A stretch of 64,000 nt of DNA from Crotophaga sulcirostris. Its lineage: Eukaryota; Chordata; Aves; Cuculiformes; Crotophagidae. Made by a program: the position numbers and the translations under genes. Where the stretch lies: NCBI GenBank assembly GCA_013397455.1, contig VYZB01000170.1, positions 10,900 through 74,899 on the forward strand, in the 5' to 3' direction. Of the stretch, positions 1-14,895 are shown piece after piece. Every line of letters starts with the position of its first letter. Positions within the stretch are counted from its first letter, which is position 1. The notes under the pieces were generated by a model. The model saw only the letters and a program-made list of their open reading frames with translations, was not told where the DNA came from and made no database searches.

Positions 1-3000
1 AGGCTTCTGTACAAAAGCTGTCTTTTCCCGTCACCATCTCTACCAGAACTTCAGAAAACAATGTCACAACATTGCAGCAGAGCAGTGCTCGTGTCACTCT
101 CGACCAGCAGGCATTGCTGCGTTCATTTGGGATGTTATTTCTGCATAAACAGAAAATGATTTGGTTTATTTCAGTTTTAGCTTTAAACCTGTAAAGGGGT
201 GAGGTTTAAAAGAATTTACAATGCCTTCCTGAATTCCAGCCGTTTGTTCGCTAGAGGGGTAGGATGTTTAACTGGCATTTTGAAAAACTGGTGGACTGTG
301 GGGTGTGAAACTGGAGTTGAAACGTGACAGAGTGTGTTTGTGGGAATCACTGCGGGACCGTCCTGCCCAGCCTGGCAGGAGATGGGTCCCTCCGTACGCG
401 TGTCCGTACCCCAGCACAGCCCGTCTGGGTTACACCGAGAGGGTGATTTTCCCTGCTGCCAGCCACTGTAACCTTGCTGAAGCTGCTGTGCAGATATTGA
501 GGATCTGTCCCTAAATTTTGAAGTCTTCAGTTTACAGCAAGGAAAGATACATTTGCAAGGCAGGGCTGGTGTACATTGCTGTAATCCAAAGAAGCATTTC
601 TTCTGTTGCTTCCCACCTTGTGTCCCTTCCTTCTGGTACCAGGTATCCTCCTTGACCCTCTAAAATATTAAGCTATTCTCTTCATGATATAGTTTAAATG
701 AGGATATTGAATTTGTCTTATTTAAGTTTGCTCCCTGGTATAGAATCTGGGTATGTTCAGAGTTACATTAGCCCAGCAACTGTTTGTTGTAGTGGAATAT
801 TTCTTTTAATCTTAAACCCTTCCTAGATGGGCAAGAAAGTGCAATAGCCTATTTATTAGCAATTAGGCTAAAAAGCAGATTGTGGTTTGTAAATTGCCTT
901 TCCCCTTGATAATGTAATAAAAACTGAAGATGTTACTGTTGGAGCAACAGACAGGAGTAAATAGACTGTGCGGGATTGAAGGGGAGAAACTGAGTAGTGG
1001 AGAAGGAATGATCCCATCCCCTTGAGAGCCAGAGAAATCACCCACTGGCTTTGCTTAGGCCTGTTTGAATCATGCCGTGTGTTGTGTGATTTAAAAAAAC
1101 TGATTTGATGTTTTCAGCTCAAAATCTGTTACCTAACTCTGGAGGATTTCTTCCTTGACTTAGTTTTTTTGACTCGGTACGATAGCTATTCTGATAAATC
1201 TTTCTGGGCAATTTTGTCTTGTATTGATATTGACTGCGCAAAGGTTATCACAGTAAATTATGTGTTGCTCTCATCCAGATTTATTGCTGCTCTGTATATT
1301 CTATAAAGTGTTGGCTATAATCTGGTGGCTGCTTCCAATAATTGAGGAGGTCAGATCTGCGACTGAAGATTGCAGATACTTAACCATCCATAAAAGTGTG
1401 TTTAATTAACACTTTAGCACAAGTAGAGTCGGGGAGGAGGGTTGCGTGCGTGAATGGGATTATGTATCACAGTCATGCGTGCACTTGATAGTGGAGATTG
1501 TATTTTGCTTAATGAGGCTTCCTGGAAGCAGTTGTTTGCAGCTAGGATTAATTTCAGAATCTTCAAAAATAAAAATTAAAAAAATTGACCCGGGAGTACT
1601 TTGGAATGGCTTTGCATTTAACTGATTGAAAAATAGAACACAGCTGCCTGAAAGACAAAGGGTGGCCGGCACGAAGGCTCCAGGTTGAACCCCCTCCCTG
1701 CAATGCACTGTAAACCTACTTTTTTCTTTTTTTTTTTTTTGTGTGTGGGCTCCCTCTGAACCTGGGCAGGGTGCTGTGAGCGGTGCTGGAGCTGGCCCGG
1801 AGTCACTGGGTGGGTGTGTCGCTGCCGGCGTTACCACCGTGCTTCTTTCCTTTTTTTTTTTCTTGCTTATTTTCTCAGCAGCATCACTTTTGTTTTGTTT
1901 CCCTCAAGGTGGTTGTAGCCCGCTAACTGTTACGCTGCTCACCCCAGCATCCTGCTAGGCTGCCCGCATCTCCCCAGCCAAAATTACCTCTTTTTACCAA
2001 AACACACCCACTTGTGTTATTTACATGCTCTGCTGTCGCTCTGGAGTGATGCACTGAACGTGTCAGGGTACCTGACATCAGCGCCAAGCCCAGCTGATGT
2101 CCCCAGCAAGCAGCAGGATGTGGCAGGAGCCACCTTTGCTGGATGTGGCAAACGCTGGTTTAGGGTAATAGATCTGGAGTGATGCTGGATTGGGAATGGA
2201 CAAGCAGCCTGGACTGGCAGGAGTGCTGTCAAAGAGAGAACGGAGGGCTGGAGGTGGCCACGGTGTGCAGGTGAAGGTGCTCGTGGAGCTGGGGACAAGG
2301 CAGTGGGCTGAGACCAGGTGTCCTGTGGTCTGGGTGCAGGCTGTGAACCCTTGCCAGGTGGCAGGGCTGGGGAGGGCACACTCTTGGTGGGAAGCGTCAA
2401 GAGCATCTCAGCACACACTGTGCGTGTGTCTGAAATCTCAAAATTTTGCAAGGCACCAGGAAGAACCGTTTCTCACCTGGCTCTCAGGTGTCACATACGT
2501 AGTGGTTTGTGATTCTACTTTGACTCTGGAAAAGTCCAGCTTTTCCCAGAGTGGAATATATAGGATTTGCTGGTTAAAAATCTGCAAGAAACTTCCAAAG
2601 AATATGAATAAGTTGAGGAGCTGTTTTTCTAAATGAAATATAAAATCATAAAACTATATCCTTTTTTAAATAGTACAAATGACTTTAAATCAAATTAAGG
2701 TACATCCTTAGTAAGAACATCAGCCTTTTAGGTGGTTACAAACATTAGAGGTCAGACATGGTCAAACATGTTAACACTTTGATCAGATTAAAATATTTTT
2801 CTTGCTACAGTTGTTTAATTGAGTTTAGACCCGAGGGGGTTTTCTGAACATTGTTATATCTTGTACTGTGTGGTAGTTAAATGGTAGAAGGAGCAGTTAT
2901 AAGTTCCTTTAAGTTCCTTTTGTAAATCAGTTTATGAAATAGGGGAATGAGCTGTGCTGTCCCATGTGTAGGGCACACACTCTCCCCACTGCAGTCGGTG

Positions 3001-3546
3001 GGAGAGCTCTTGGGAAGCTCTTCTCACCTCCTGTGCACCTCTCTTGTGTGTAGTGAGCATGAGATGTGTGAGGGCAGGGTTAAAATGTTGTATATATAAA
3101 GCAGAGGCACTGGACTTTCCATCTGTGTGAGAAACAGAGGTCCCAGAGCCTCTATTTCCTTGAAAAACAGACACTACCTGATTTCCTTAATAATTAGGTT
3201 GTTCCACCAGAGCTCCTGTCAGAGCAGAAGGGTGGTGGTACCTTCCCAAGCCCTGCGCATCTAAAGTCACCAAATGAGCCAGCAGGCCTGGGAAATGCTG
3301 CTGCTGTTCAGAGCTTGGTCCCTGTGGTCTGCTGGGCTCCTTGAGCTTGGTTTCCACTCAGAGGGTTTGAAATGTCCCCTTGGGCAGGACAAGATGAAAG
3401 TGCAGTTACTGCTGGCCTGGGGCCACAGGTCCCAAAAGTCTAACACGAGGTCAAAAAGCATGGAGCTGAAAGACTCCTGCTGCCCTTTGCAGGACAGATG
3501 CCCAGGCAGCAGCAGCTGCCCCCTGGGCCATGACTGCTCCTGCTCC

Positions 3547-3620
3547 AGCCCCCTTCCCAGGGCAGCTCCAGCCCCCTTCCCAGGGCAGCTCCAGCCCCCT
3601 TCCCGGGGCAGCTCCAGCCC
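3547..3620. repeat. 23-bp tandem repeat, about 3.2 copies
   Basis: Unit AGCCCCCTTCCCAGGGCAGCTCC at 3547, 3570 and 3593, with one A-to-G change in the third copy and a partial fourth. GC-rich minisatellite. Confidence 0.9.
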
Positions 3621-5686
3621 TTTGCTCTTGCCCCCGCAGCAGTTGGTGAAAGGAAATCTGCAGCTCAGCAGCTTCTGTGTAGAAGTCTTTCTGTCCTAGC
3701 TTGCACTGCCAGGGTAGTTGTTCAGTATTGCTTTTTCCTGTGCTGAGTTCTGATCCTGTTGAAACCAGTGGCAAAGCTCCCCGGAGTCACTGTGTGATGA
3801 GGATTGGGATGTGGCAGCGCGAGGGCTGCTGCATCCCTCTCCAGATGTTGTGCGTGGAGGGAGGGCAGCTGCAAGCAAACAGTAGCTCTGCTTCTTCCTG
3901 GCAGCATCTGCTGCTGTGGGAGAGCAACATCACCAGCAGCATCCCAGCCAGGTTCCCTGGCAGCTACGGAACCTCCCTGGGACAGTACTTTGTTGCTGTG
4001 AATTGTTACATTCCCAGCAAAAAGCATTAGGAGTGCGGTGGCTGTGGATGGATGTCCTGGCAGACAGACAGCTGAGTAATTTGTTCCCTCCTGACCAGAG
4101 CTAATCCACTTCTTCCAGCTCTTCTACCTAGCTTGAAATAGCATAATGGTGAAAATAATTTTTTTATATTAAAGCCTAATGTCGGATAGGTGGAGGTACC
4201 AAGGCACAGGGCTTCCGAGGTCATTTATTGCATGTCTGATTCAGCCTTGGTTCCCCCCAAGGAAAATTCTTGTGTTAATTTCTTAGTTCATATCACACCC
4301 TCAATTTTGAAGCAGAACTTCCCTTTGAAATAAATTAGAGTTCTGCTTAAGAAGCAGTGACATGATACAGCTCTGCCTGTGTGTGGTCTCGTATAACCTT
4401 ATTTTTAAAATTGTTTGGAATGAAAAAAAGCAAAAGAAAAATGTCGCAGGGAAACAAAAGCAAGTTTTATGTAAATCCATGCATGTGAATAAGCGGGCAC
4501 GTGATTCAGACAGTTCAACAATATCTGCTCTCCCACTGGGATTCCTTCGCAGGCTGCCCTGGAACTGACTTCCCAGGCACAGGATGCTTTGTCGGTGGGG
4601 AGTTGCTATGAGATTATGTACAGTAAAGGCACCGTTCCTGCAACCTTCCAACTGTTGCTGTTTGTGAAATGTTATTAGCTCAGCCGGCTGAGAATTTGGA
4701 GAGAAAAGCAAAAACCTAACGTCAACCCAAGCTCCCAAAGCTCATCCATGTTAATGATTAATATTTTTGCAATTTTAACTCTGAAGAACAAAGTGATTTG
4801 GGGGTTAGCGGCGCACAACGTGTCCAAGATAAAAGAACAGAGCTGGTCTGGTATCCAAAGCTTTAACGGAGAGAAAGGGGGGAGTGGTGGGAGGGCAGCG
4901 AGGAGCTCTGCAACGTGCTCACGTGTCGCCTCCAGCTTGCAGTCCCTCTCCTGCCGTAAGTCTATGGGCACCTTTAAATTCCTGTGTTTTGGTGGAAACT
5001 CTGACAAATCTGTACAGCTGAGTGTGCTGGCATTTGCTGTTCTGCAGTACCTGCTCGGGTAACCACGCGTGTCTTCCTGTGACTAAACAGACACTGCCGA
5101 GCCCACAGGGATGACTCTGTTGACTGCCTTCATGGATCACCTGTGAAGGGCCAGATCCTAATTGCAGGCTGAATCCCTCTCTATCTGTAGCATGATCTGC
5201 AAGTGAAGCAGGTTTTCAGGATACGGGTGGTGTGAGCTGCACACCTAAGACGCAGTCTGGTCAGGACCGTGTGTGTGTCTGTGTCTACATGACATGACGG
5301 GTACTGGGAGAGCACAGTCAGGTGCTGAGAAATATCAACAGTTCTGAGGAAACATCTCCAGCTTGCCATTAATTTCACACCCGCAGCTCTCCGTCTGCCC
5401 TTTGGCCGTGAGTGATTCAGCAAGACTGAATTTAGTCTTCGTTTCATACGTGTTGGCCTTTGAGCCCCCTTGCTAATTCACTGTAGAGGGTACAAAGGAA
5501 GGACCTGTGCAGATGTGAGCAACGGGTGGGCTCACAGGGAGGTTGTGCTGGACAGGATGAGTTTGGGTCAAGCACTTACTGCCATTCAGTTACTAAAATA
5601 TCCTGCACCACGTGTGAGTCACAAATTCCTCATGAAATCCTCAAGGATTGTCTTCTCCCATCTGTTGTGTTGATTTGAAGAGGGAC

Positions 5687-5750
5687 TTACAGGTTGGACT
5701 CGATGATCTCAAAGGTCCTTTCCAACCTTGTAATACTGTGATGCTGTGAC
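5687..5750 (+). mobile_element. CR1 LINE, short 3'-end fragment
   Basis: AGGTTGGACTCGATGATCTC and AAAGGTCCTTTCCAACCTTG are the CR1 3'-terminal signature, followed by a degenerate octamer tail (ACTGTGATGCTGTGA). Sense orientation, severely 5'-truncated. Confidence 0.8.
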
Positions 5751-8700
5751 TTGATGCCAGACATACCTAGCACTGTCCTCTTGGAGAAGGCAGTGCTGCT
5801 GCTCTCCATCGCACCCCTCTGAGGCTTTGGGCTGTCCACAGCCATCACCAAACAACTCTCCTTTCCTTTGCTGCTACTTTTCTTCTGTTTCCCATGCCAC
5901 TCCACCTCTACTGCTCTTGCTGCCAGGAGATGGCTTATGTCAGCATCTCTCCCAGCCTCATGTGTACATACTCTTACCTCATCATTTACCAATGGTGGGT
6001 GGAGAGCACAGAAACAGGAGAGTAGGTACAAGTTACTTCCTGAACTCTTAGCAGAGCCACCGAGGCAGGGAGAACTTCTCATCTTGTCCAAATCCAGGCT
6101 GGTGCCGAGCTGGGACGTGTGAGCCTCCCCCCTCTCCTCCCAGCTCTTTCATGTGTGATTCTCCCAAATCTCTCTTCGAAAAATAGGCTATAACGTGATA
6201 CTTGGTCATTAATGGCTGTGTCTGGAGGATGAAACAAAGGTTTGGTAGGAGGACAGGTGACTCAGAGGGTTGGAAACAGGATATGGAGCTGTTCCTTTCC
6301 TAGTTTCCAGTTTTAATCCAGCTGAATCAGTAAAGACTGAACACCTGGTCTGTTTGCTGGCTTGTCCAGTGGTCTGTCCAGGAGGGCTTGGCTCCCTCCA
6401 GCCCCCAGGTAGGGTAAGTGTTTCAGGGTGTGAATGATGAGATGTCCTGGGAGCCTGCAGAGTCTGTACCAAGCCCTCTGTGAGTGTCATCAAGGTCTTG
6501 GCTCTCGCCTTGGGACTGCCAGTTCAGCACATGCTGTTGGCTCACAAACCCACCTACTTCATTTCTGAAAGGAAGTGATTGCAACATCATGAGCCTCTGT
6601 GTCTTGATTACAGCAGGATCTCTTTCTTGGTCACATCCCAATTATCTTGGACAAAGAGCTCTCACCTTCACCTCATTATGGAGCAACTTATCACTGTTCT
6701 GTCCTGTGCTCTTATCTCTGATTGTTGCCTTTGGGTCTTTATAGTTTATGACCATTCCCAAGGTTATGAAGGACTATTCCACCACCACTGCTTCTTTCAC
6801 CACTCAGAGGTGGTTTTGCAGAGAAAGTGGCACATTTGGTCCATAGTGAGGATGAGGAGGGTTAGGAACACCCAGCAGTACCCATCCAGAGCATCCTGCT
6901 GGCTGAAGGCACTGGGCAAGAGGTCACCGAAGTGGCTTTCAACCACTGCTCCTCTCCTGTCTGCCCCTTCTGTGCTAAACAGAGCTCAGCTGCAATGGGA
7001 AGAATCTGGTTCGTTGTGTTTCACGGGGTCCCAAAATTAGTATTTTGTTAAACAAAACAATAAACTCAACAATGCTGTGGTAAGTTTTTCAAAACCAAAG
7101 TAAAGCCAAATACTAGAATCTAGAGCACTTTTCCCCTCCGGTTATAACAACTTTACATTTGATTAAATGATAGGCAAAAAACCATCTCAACAGTATCTCC
7201 TTTGTTCCATTGAGAATCTGGAACTATAATGTACAAAAGTACACATCTGCCTTGAAGAGCTACACAGTAATCATGGACTAACTGAAAAAAAGACTCTTTT
7301 TTTAGGGATTCAACTTGTGTTCTATATGTTCTTTTTGTTTTTTGCTGTGGGTTGCTCTCAGGAATGGCATACATGTGCATAAACAGAGGTTCTCTTCTGA
7401 TGGGACTTAGACAAAAGCAAAATGTGAAAGCCCAGGATTGTAAAGTATGCGTGACTCGGCGCAAGGGGGATACAAGTATAAACATATACTTGTATGTTGG
7501 GAGATGCTCTTCCCAACAAAGCGCTAAGAAAGGATCAGAAGTGTGGAATTTTTATTCTAAGGTTGAGGAGATGGCACTGCAGAGATTGCTTTTGTGTTTA
7601 GGAAATAAACCATCGTAAGATCTACCACATGAAAATTTGTTGTTCTTAGCATGGAGAGGCTGATGAGTTGGTTCTCGTTACGTGCCGCTGCCCTGGAACT
7701 ACTGGGGTGGGAGCAGAGATAGTGAGGAGGAGGCGTCATCGTCCACAAACCTCGCTTTGGATGACTTTGCCCCGAAAGAAGAAAGGCTGATTCTAACAGA
7801 GGAGACAGTGTGCAGCCCCTGACACCAGCATAGCCAAGGTCAAAATTTGGCCTTTGAGCTCTGGCTTCCTGCTATAACTTACACAGAGTGGCATGGCCAG
7901 CTTTGAAACCCAACCATCCAAAGGGGTGCGCGGATCCAGAAATCCAGGTGACGTTTTGTGGGATTGCATCGTGCTGTGCTGAGCGTCCCTATGGGACAGC
8001 CAGTACTGTCACATAAGATAAATTAAAATGCGCATATGAACCCTAAATCCAAAACAGAAGCAATAATATAAAATAAGAAATAAATTTTTTTAAAGAAAAA
8101 AGCAAACCTTTTTGGTTAACTTTCTCTGATACAAAGCAATTTCTGCAGGACTGTACACCATATGAAACACATTATAAATGCTCTTGTAAAATCCACATCA
8201 TTATACCACATGAAAGGCTGGGTCCTAAAAATAGCCATTCAGAGAGGATGCAGGCTAGTAGCAATTTCGGTGATCATGAAATAGTTGTGTTGACATCTCT
8301 ATGCATGCACACCCACAGAAAGCTTTGACTTTTGAATATTCTTAGCAACATTTGTACTTTATGGAATTTTCCACGTTCTGGTCCCATGAATAGTCCCTTA
8401 ACCAGGGGTGTTCTTTTCTGATCTTACCCTCGTGTTTCTGACCCTGATTTTATTGAAAAAATGAGTAATTTTTTTTTAAATTTTGTGCGAAACTCTTTCC
8501 TTGCTATCAGTTTGACAGCAGTTGACAGTACCAGCTGTATTTCCTTGTCTCCTATCAATGGAAATATTTCGTTTTCCTTCAACAGACTTATATACTGCTA
8601 AAGTTTCAGAGGGGTAACTGTGAAAATGTAAACCTAAAGCGTTAGATGATGATATGGGGAGCTGCCACATCTACCCAGCCTTGGTATCTGCTGTAGTATT

Positions 8701-11644
8701 CACAAGAAAGTAAATGAAATATGCAGTAATTACACAGCAATGTATCCACAACAAAAAAAAAAATTCTTCCGTGTCCCAGTGATCAGAACTTGGCTTTTGT
8801 TTTGAGATATGAAAGGATGCAGCCTCCTGGCGTTGGTGGGTTTGCAGCAAAGCCCTGGCTGGGAGAGACTGCTGTAGCTCTGGGATAGACAACAGAGTCC
8901 TGCCAATTGATATCACTCAAGATCTTTTTGAAGAGATCATCAGATTTTATTTTATTGCTGTTGTGTTTCAATTCTAGCTCATTATTTGTTTGAAATTGTT
9001 ACTATAGGGGTAGTTTTCTGAAAAACGGTTGAATCTTTAGTGCTGATCTCTTGTTTGCGTTTTCCTTTTATAAGTAGGGATGGGGATGCTGGAGATGTAA
9101 ATCTTCACAAGGAGATGTCTGAAGGTTGCACTTTAAGTCTGTCCAGGGTTTTAAGTGTGTGGCCCCTCTGAAGCCAGCTGGAAACAGTCTGTTTGCTCAG
9201 AGTAAGTTTGCTTTTGGAAGTGGAGCAAAATCTGTGGAGATAATGAATGAAATAATAGGGTGTTGAAGAAAATGACATTGCTTCTTAAATAGCTGGCATG
9301 AAAATCATTAAGTCTGAAGTTTCATTCAAATCAGATGTAGCTGTGACTGTAATGGGGCAGGACACAAGCTCTGCAAGCAATGTGACTCGGTGTGATTCAC
9401 CCCAAGACTTAGAGTCGTTCTCCAGGTTGTTTTAACTTAGGGCAGCTCTTGTTCCTCGTCCAGTTCTGGAGTCATTTTCCCATGGAAACAGGTGCTCAAG
9501 TTTTGAGGTCCGTCAGTTGAATTCTTGCAGGCTGTTAGCAACTTTGAAAAAGCAAATGCTGTAAAATGATATCACAGAAGTGTGTTTGCAGTTGCTAATT
9601 TAGCTCCCTAAAGCAGCTGGACAGGGAGACAGGAAAATACCTTGACAAGGCAATAATTTTATCTAAACCTCATAGAGTAAAAGCATTTGTTTCTAAATGC
9701 AGTTGACAGTAATTAAGGATTTATTTCCAGCTAGGTGCTAAGAAATGTTGGCTCGTGTTGGCACACATGCTCGGTATAATGCAACAGATACTGATGTTTA
9801 GAAAAAGCCAGAAAGGTTTAGAACACTTCCGACATGATGTTAACATCACGCCTAAGTCCTTTTGTGTTTTCTGTAATTAGTTTAATGGATGAAACCAGGG
9901 TTATGTCTGGTAGTGTAACTATTTTACTGTTCTGGTGAACTCTGCTTTTCCTGCTAGGAGCAGAATTCAGGGGAAAACACTAAATGTGTGCTGGCTGGGA
10001 TTTCTACGGCATTTAAACACTAGAGTTGTTGTAAAGAAAATTTAATTTCTTCACTCAGGAGGACAGAAAATGACTTAATATGTCAGTGCCAGCTGCTTGG
10101 TTATTGGCATTTACTGGAAATAGCGTATAACTGCATGCATATATTGAAACTATGCAAAAGAAAATGTTTTTAATTTATAATATACTATTTCTACCGATCT
10201 GGTATGTGGATCTGCATTGAAATGGATGCTGAGGGATGAGGCAGGCTGCAGTGAATCCCTGAGAGATAGCTCCTGTATGCAAAAGCGTGGCTTTTCATCC
10301 AAATTTTCTTCTAAACCAGTGCCATGGTCAATGCCTGACTCCTGGGTGGGTGCGTTGCTGTTTGCTGTGGGTGGGAGCTGCCTCCCACCTGCCTGTGCCC
10401 TGCGAGTTCGTTTGATACGGAGCCGGAGAGCACCAGGTGCCGTGTCAGACGCGTGTAAATAGCCAAATAAACAGACATTAGTAACAGCAGTTGTTTATGT
10501 GTTAACACAGGATGTTCTCAAAATCAGGTAAGAAGTGAGGCATGTTACCAAGCTTTATAGCAGAGGAACCGGATAGTCTTGTAACTGCCATGCCCGGCTG
10601 TGGCGGAGGAAGCGTGGTTTTATCCCATCTTCTGCTCCTAGTCCCCCAGGAGCTTGTTTTTCCATGACTTGGTTTCCCCCAGGAGAATTTTGAAGCTTTA
10701 TCATTTCATGTTTAAGCGATGTTTGGAGAGCACTGCAGGGAAAGCCACGTCAACACTGAAAAAAGCCCCTAATGTCCAGCCCAAGCTGCTGCGAGAGGGG
10801 ATGTTTCAGAGAAGGACCAGCCAAAAGGAGTAAGCTCTGCTGCTTATTAGACCATTTACTTCAAGATATTAAACAAATTGCAATTTCATCATCTTTTAGC
10901 AAGTTGCAGGTGGCCCTAAAACCACAACTCCTTCAAGGCGGTTGGCATCTTTTCTCGCTTTAAAAACAAATTTTCACTTTTAGAGACTAAACGGTAATTT
11001 CATAGAGTGGCATTAGTTGGCAAGAAATGTTGACTGGATGGTCCAACATGTTGTCTCAAATACCCATGCTGCACAAATCCACGCTATTAAACTGAGGATA
11101 GAATGTCATTACTTATTTACTCGCTTGTAATATGCTGATGAGAACAACCTCCAGGATTGCACGGCATAGTTTTTGGACACATGTACCAAACCCCTGGATG
11201 CATAATTCAAATTCCTTGTCATGAAGAATGAGTCTATTTATCTTGGAACCTTTTTCACTTAAACAGTAATCTCTAGGAAATCATTTGTTAACAGTAGTTA
11301 GCTGCCAGTTTGTCAGTTAATGGCTTGAGGCAAACTCAGAAGCGAAGGAAATCTTTTCCAGGGAGATGCTGGTGTCGCACATGGTGCAGAAAGGTTTGTA
11401 ACACAAAGCATTAGAGGAGGTGGTCAGATGAGTTCGGTCCAACTTTTAGAAACACAAGGAAACCCAGCAAGATGGGATAAAGATGGACGTCTTGCCAGCG
11501 CATCCATTTGTAAAATATCAAAGCCATCCGTCGTGCCTGTTTTAGCTCCTAAGCCTAAATTTTCCTTACTGGAGGCTCCAGGTGTGAGCGTACAGAGGCC
11601 AAAACCACACGTGTTCGTGGTGGCTGGGGCTCTGTCTTGGCATC

Positions 11645-11712
11645 CTGGGCATCACTGCATCCTGGGCATCACTGCATCCTGGGCATCTCTGCATCCTGGG
11701 CATCTCTGCACG
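11645..11712. repeat. 17-bp tandem repeat, four copies
   Basis: Unit CTGGGCATCACTGCATC repeated four times; copies 3 and 4 carry TCTCT for TCACT and the last ends GCACG. It makes all frames look repetitive, so the open frames across it are not called as genes. Confidence 0.9.
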
Positions 11713-14649
11713 CCGGGCGCAAGGGGCAGCCAGGTGGGAGAGCTGAGCGCAGCCCCCCCCAGCTCAGCTGGGGCGCTGCGAGGTGTGCGCCGGGGCAGCA
11801 AAGTCCTCCAGCTCTCAGACGTTATCATTTCTCTATAAAAGTCTAGCAGCGAGTTTCAGTTAGGTAATGAGAGTTATCTGATTTCGCTTTAATCTGAGCA
11901 GCATCTCTACAGCACGGTAACCTCCACTCGCTGTTTATCTCACGCTCGGTGCTGCAAGGAGAAAAGTGGCAAGGATGGGTGGAAATTCGCTGGACAAGGA
12001 GCTGAGAAAAGTCCTCCTAGTCTAGACCAAATCCCTCCTCCTTGCAGCAGAAGTGGGTGAGGAATAACTGCCCCGAGTAGAAGCTCTCCCATGAAGCCAC
12101 AAAATCCAGCTGAAGTAAATACCACTTCCCTGCAGCATTATCTCCCACTCTGTGCTGTCTGCCCACAGAGGATGGTAGGGTGTAGGAACTGGCAGGGGAT
12201 TAATGGCAGCCTGGTTCATAAAAAACTCCGCTGCCAGAAGGACGTGGGACCCAGACAGAAGTAAAGAGGGGCTGGTTCTCTCTGCAGATGCCCCCAAGTG
12301 CTATTTGTCTGAGAGCAGATTTTCCCACAGATCTTTGGCCTTCATATTATTTGAAGAACCCCCTCTGCAGCTGCAATCCTTCCCTCCCCCGAGGGAAAAA
12401 CAGGGTGGTAACTTTGTGAACTGAATGGTGTGGAGGTTTAGGAGTACTGCCATGGGAGGGGAAGATTTGGCTCATTAGCGTGGAACATTGTGTTGCCAGG
12501 AACAGAGTTTTGGGGCAGAACTAATAACATGGAAGCAGATGCAGTCAGCTTTTATTAAACTGGTTGGTAGATGACTTAAAATAGGCAACAGTTGTATCTG
12601 GAGCCCTGCTTGCAAAAGGCAGAATGGCAGACCCCAGCAGCAGAACCTGGCTTAGTTGCTTACAAGTACAGAGAAGCCAACAGAATTTCTGGATGTAGGG
12701 GAAAAAAAATCTCTCAAATGTTTTTTAAAAGAAGGGCAAAAGTCATTGTGGTTGTGTTGTATTCTTTAAACTGCTGCAGTCCACACATCTCACATGGAGC
12801 AAGGAACAACTGTAGTCATAGAGTTTATAGTCTGAAGAACCCAGCATTGTATAATCTCCTCTTTATCATGGTGTATCATCTCCTCTACACCAGGGACTCC
12901 TGAATTTCACTCAGTTACCCCAGTAGCTGGATGTGTCATTAACTGCTTGACAGCGCTTTACAGGTAGGGATGGATAAATTAATCTCCAAGCCAAGTTTTG
13001 AAGCACTTCTCCCTTGAACCACCCTTTTCATAGTGCTAATTAACACTGTAGCACTTATCTGCACTGGTGATGGTCGGATGCCGTTCCCTGACACATGGCA
13101 TTCCATGGCCACCAGTAACGCTGGGCTGAACTCACTCTGTAGCTACCTTACCTGAGTAGATGGGTTGGAATGACCATGAGCCAAATACAAATTGCTCATC
13201 TCAGCCAGCTACCAGAATTGAGCAAGGCTGTTGATACCTCTGAGAAGTCACCACAAAGACCATCCATCCCTCTGCCAGACCCAGCAATGGCTATTGCTGT
13301 GCATTCTTACGATGTCCTTTGGGCTCTTCACGGCCTCCATGTAGCCTGGACTTACTGTCCAGCTTTCATGAGGGTGTCAGGAATGATCAGCCCCTGTCAA
13401 CCCAGCCGAGCCTGCAAATCTGTAGAGGTTTGTGTTGCATTTGTGATTTCTCCATAGATGTCCATTAGCTGTTACCTCCTTCCACACCTACTCCAGTAAT
13501 CATTTCATAGAGCAAAGAGCACAGTCCAGAAATCCTTTACTCTGTTATGTGCATCTGGGAGCAGCCTGGCATACGCATCAGGTCTTCATTGATGTGCTCC
13601 TCACACACCGAGCCTCGTCATCCCATGCTCGCTGAATAAGGCAGGAAGAATCCCATTTGAGTTCTGTACTCCATCCTACCTTTGTTGTGCAATACTTTTT
13701 TCTCAGGCAGTTTCTAATCTAGAGATTTTCTGGGATCTGTGCGTGGCATGAAGGGAAGTCTCCTCATCACCTCAGGTTCTATCTTTCAGTACCAAGTGTT
13801 TAAGACATAATTCTAGGCGTCCAGGGCTTGCTTTCTCTTTGTGTCTCCTTTGCTGTTGCTTTCATTTACTAACATGTTGAACTTCAAAGTCTATTCTTTC
13901 TCCTTCCTAATTTTTATGGAAAAAATGGTCTGAACCCCATTTGCATTTCCTCCCTGAGGATACTGGCAATCCTTAATCCTATATATTAAAGAATCTCAGT
14001 TTTCCCAGCAGCCTTTTATTCTGGGACTACTCTTCCACTCTGTTTTCTCCTTGAATTTCTCTCCTGTGGTTCGAAATTGTTCTTCACGGTGCCCCTGACC
14101 ACTGTCACTTTCTGTTAGGAGCTATTTGCGTGGATGTTTGATCACTTTTAAGTCCTTTTCCCTTCCCATCCTATCCTTTGCAGGTACTTTGTAAGGGTTT
14201 TGTGCTCATGGTGCGTGTTTGCCCTTGGTGGCTGCGGCGCAGGGCCATATGCTCTGCAAGCCACCCATCTCCAGGGACCTGGAGCCAAGAGACAGCAGGA
14301 TGAAAGCACATATAGTGAATAACTGGGTGCTCATTTATTAGGGTGATTTTCATTTCACACTGGTGGCTCCCTACTGCAGGAGAGGACATGGCTCCCAGTG
14401 ACTGCTGGCGTTTACCTGCTTGAGAGGTGATTGCCATCCTTCCCCAGCTGAGATGTGGGACAGCCCTGGGGACACCCTGCCTGCCTGTCCCTTGTCTCTC
14501 TCCCTGCTTCCATGCAGGGACCATGGAGATTCCCCCCTTGCTCCCCATCTCGTGGGAGCTGGGGGAAGAAGGCAGGGTGCCGGCTGGGCTGGCCGTGTGG
14601 ATCCAGGGATTTTAGATCACGCCAGTGTTCTCTCCTACAAGTCATTCTC

Positions 14650-14895
14650 AGCTATGTGCTCGGGTAATTAGCATGTGCATAAACACTTTGTAATCTTGTG
14701 ATCATGGCTTGCAGATTAGCTCTTTTGCCAGCTTTGCGATTTCTTTGCCAGTTTTAGTTTTAATTGCAAATCCATTACTGCCAGCTCCCTTGCATATTGT
14801 AGCAATAGGCAAATTAAAACACTTGGACACAGTTGGGCGGGTTTCAGTTAAGAAATTAATTGTTACTGCCAACCAGTGCTTTTTAATGTGAGGGT
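14650..14895. promoter_or_regulatory. AT-rich block resembling a conserved noncoding element
   Basis: A repeat-free block rich in homeodomain-type cores (GGTAATTAGCAT, TTAATTGCAAAT, AAATTAATTG) and without low-complexity decay, the texture of vertebrate conserved noncoding elements. The minus strand is open across it (ends at 14702), which I take as incidental. Judged by appearance only. Confidence 0.25.

Noticed and set aside
6579..7040. 153-codon + strand open frame
   Set aside because: No recognisable domain or repeat similarity; treated as chance.
11428..11838. 136-codon + strand open frame
   Set aside because: Kept open by the 17-bp tandem repeat; no similarity seen.
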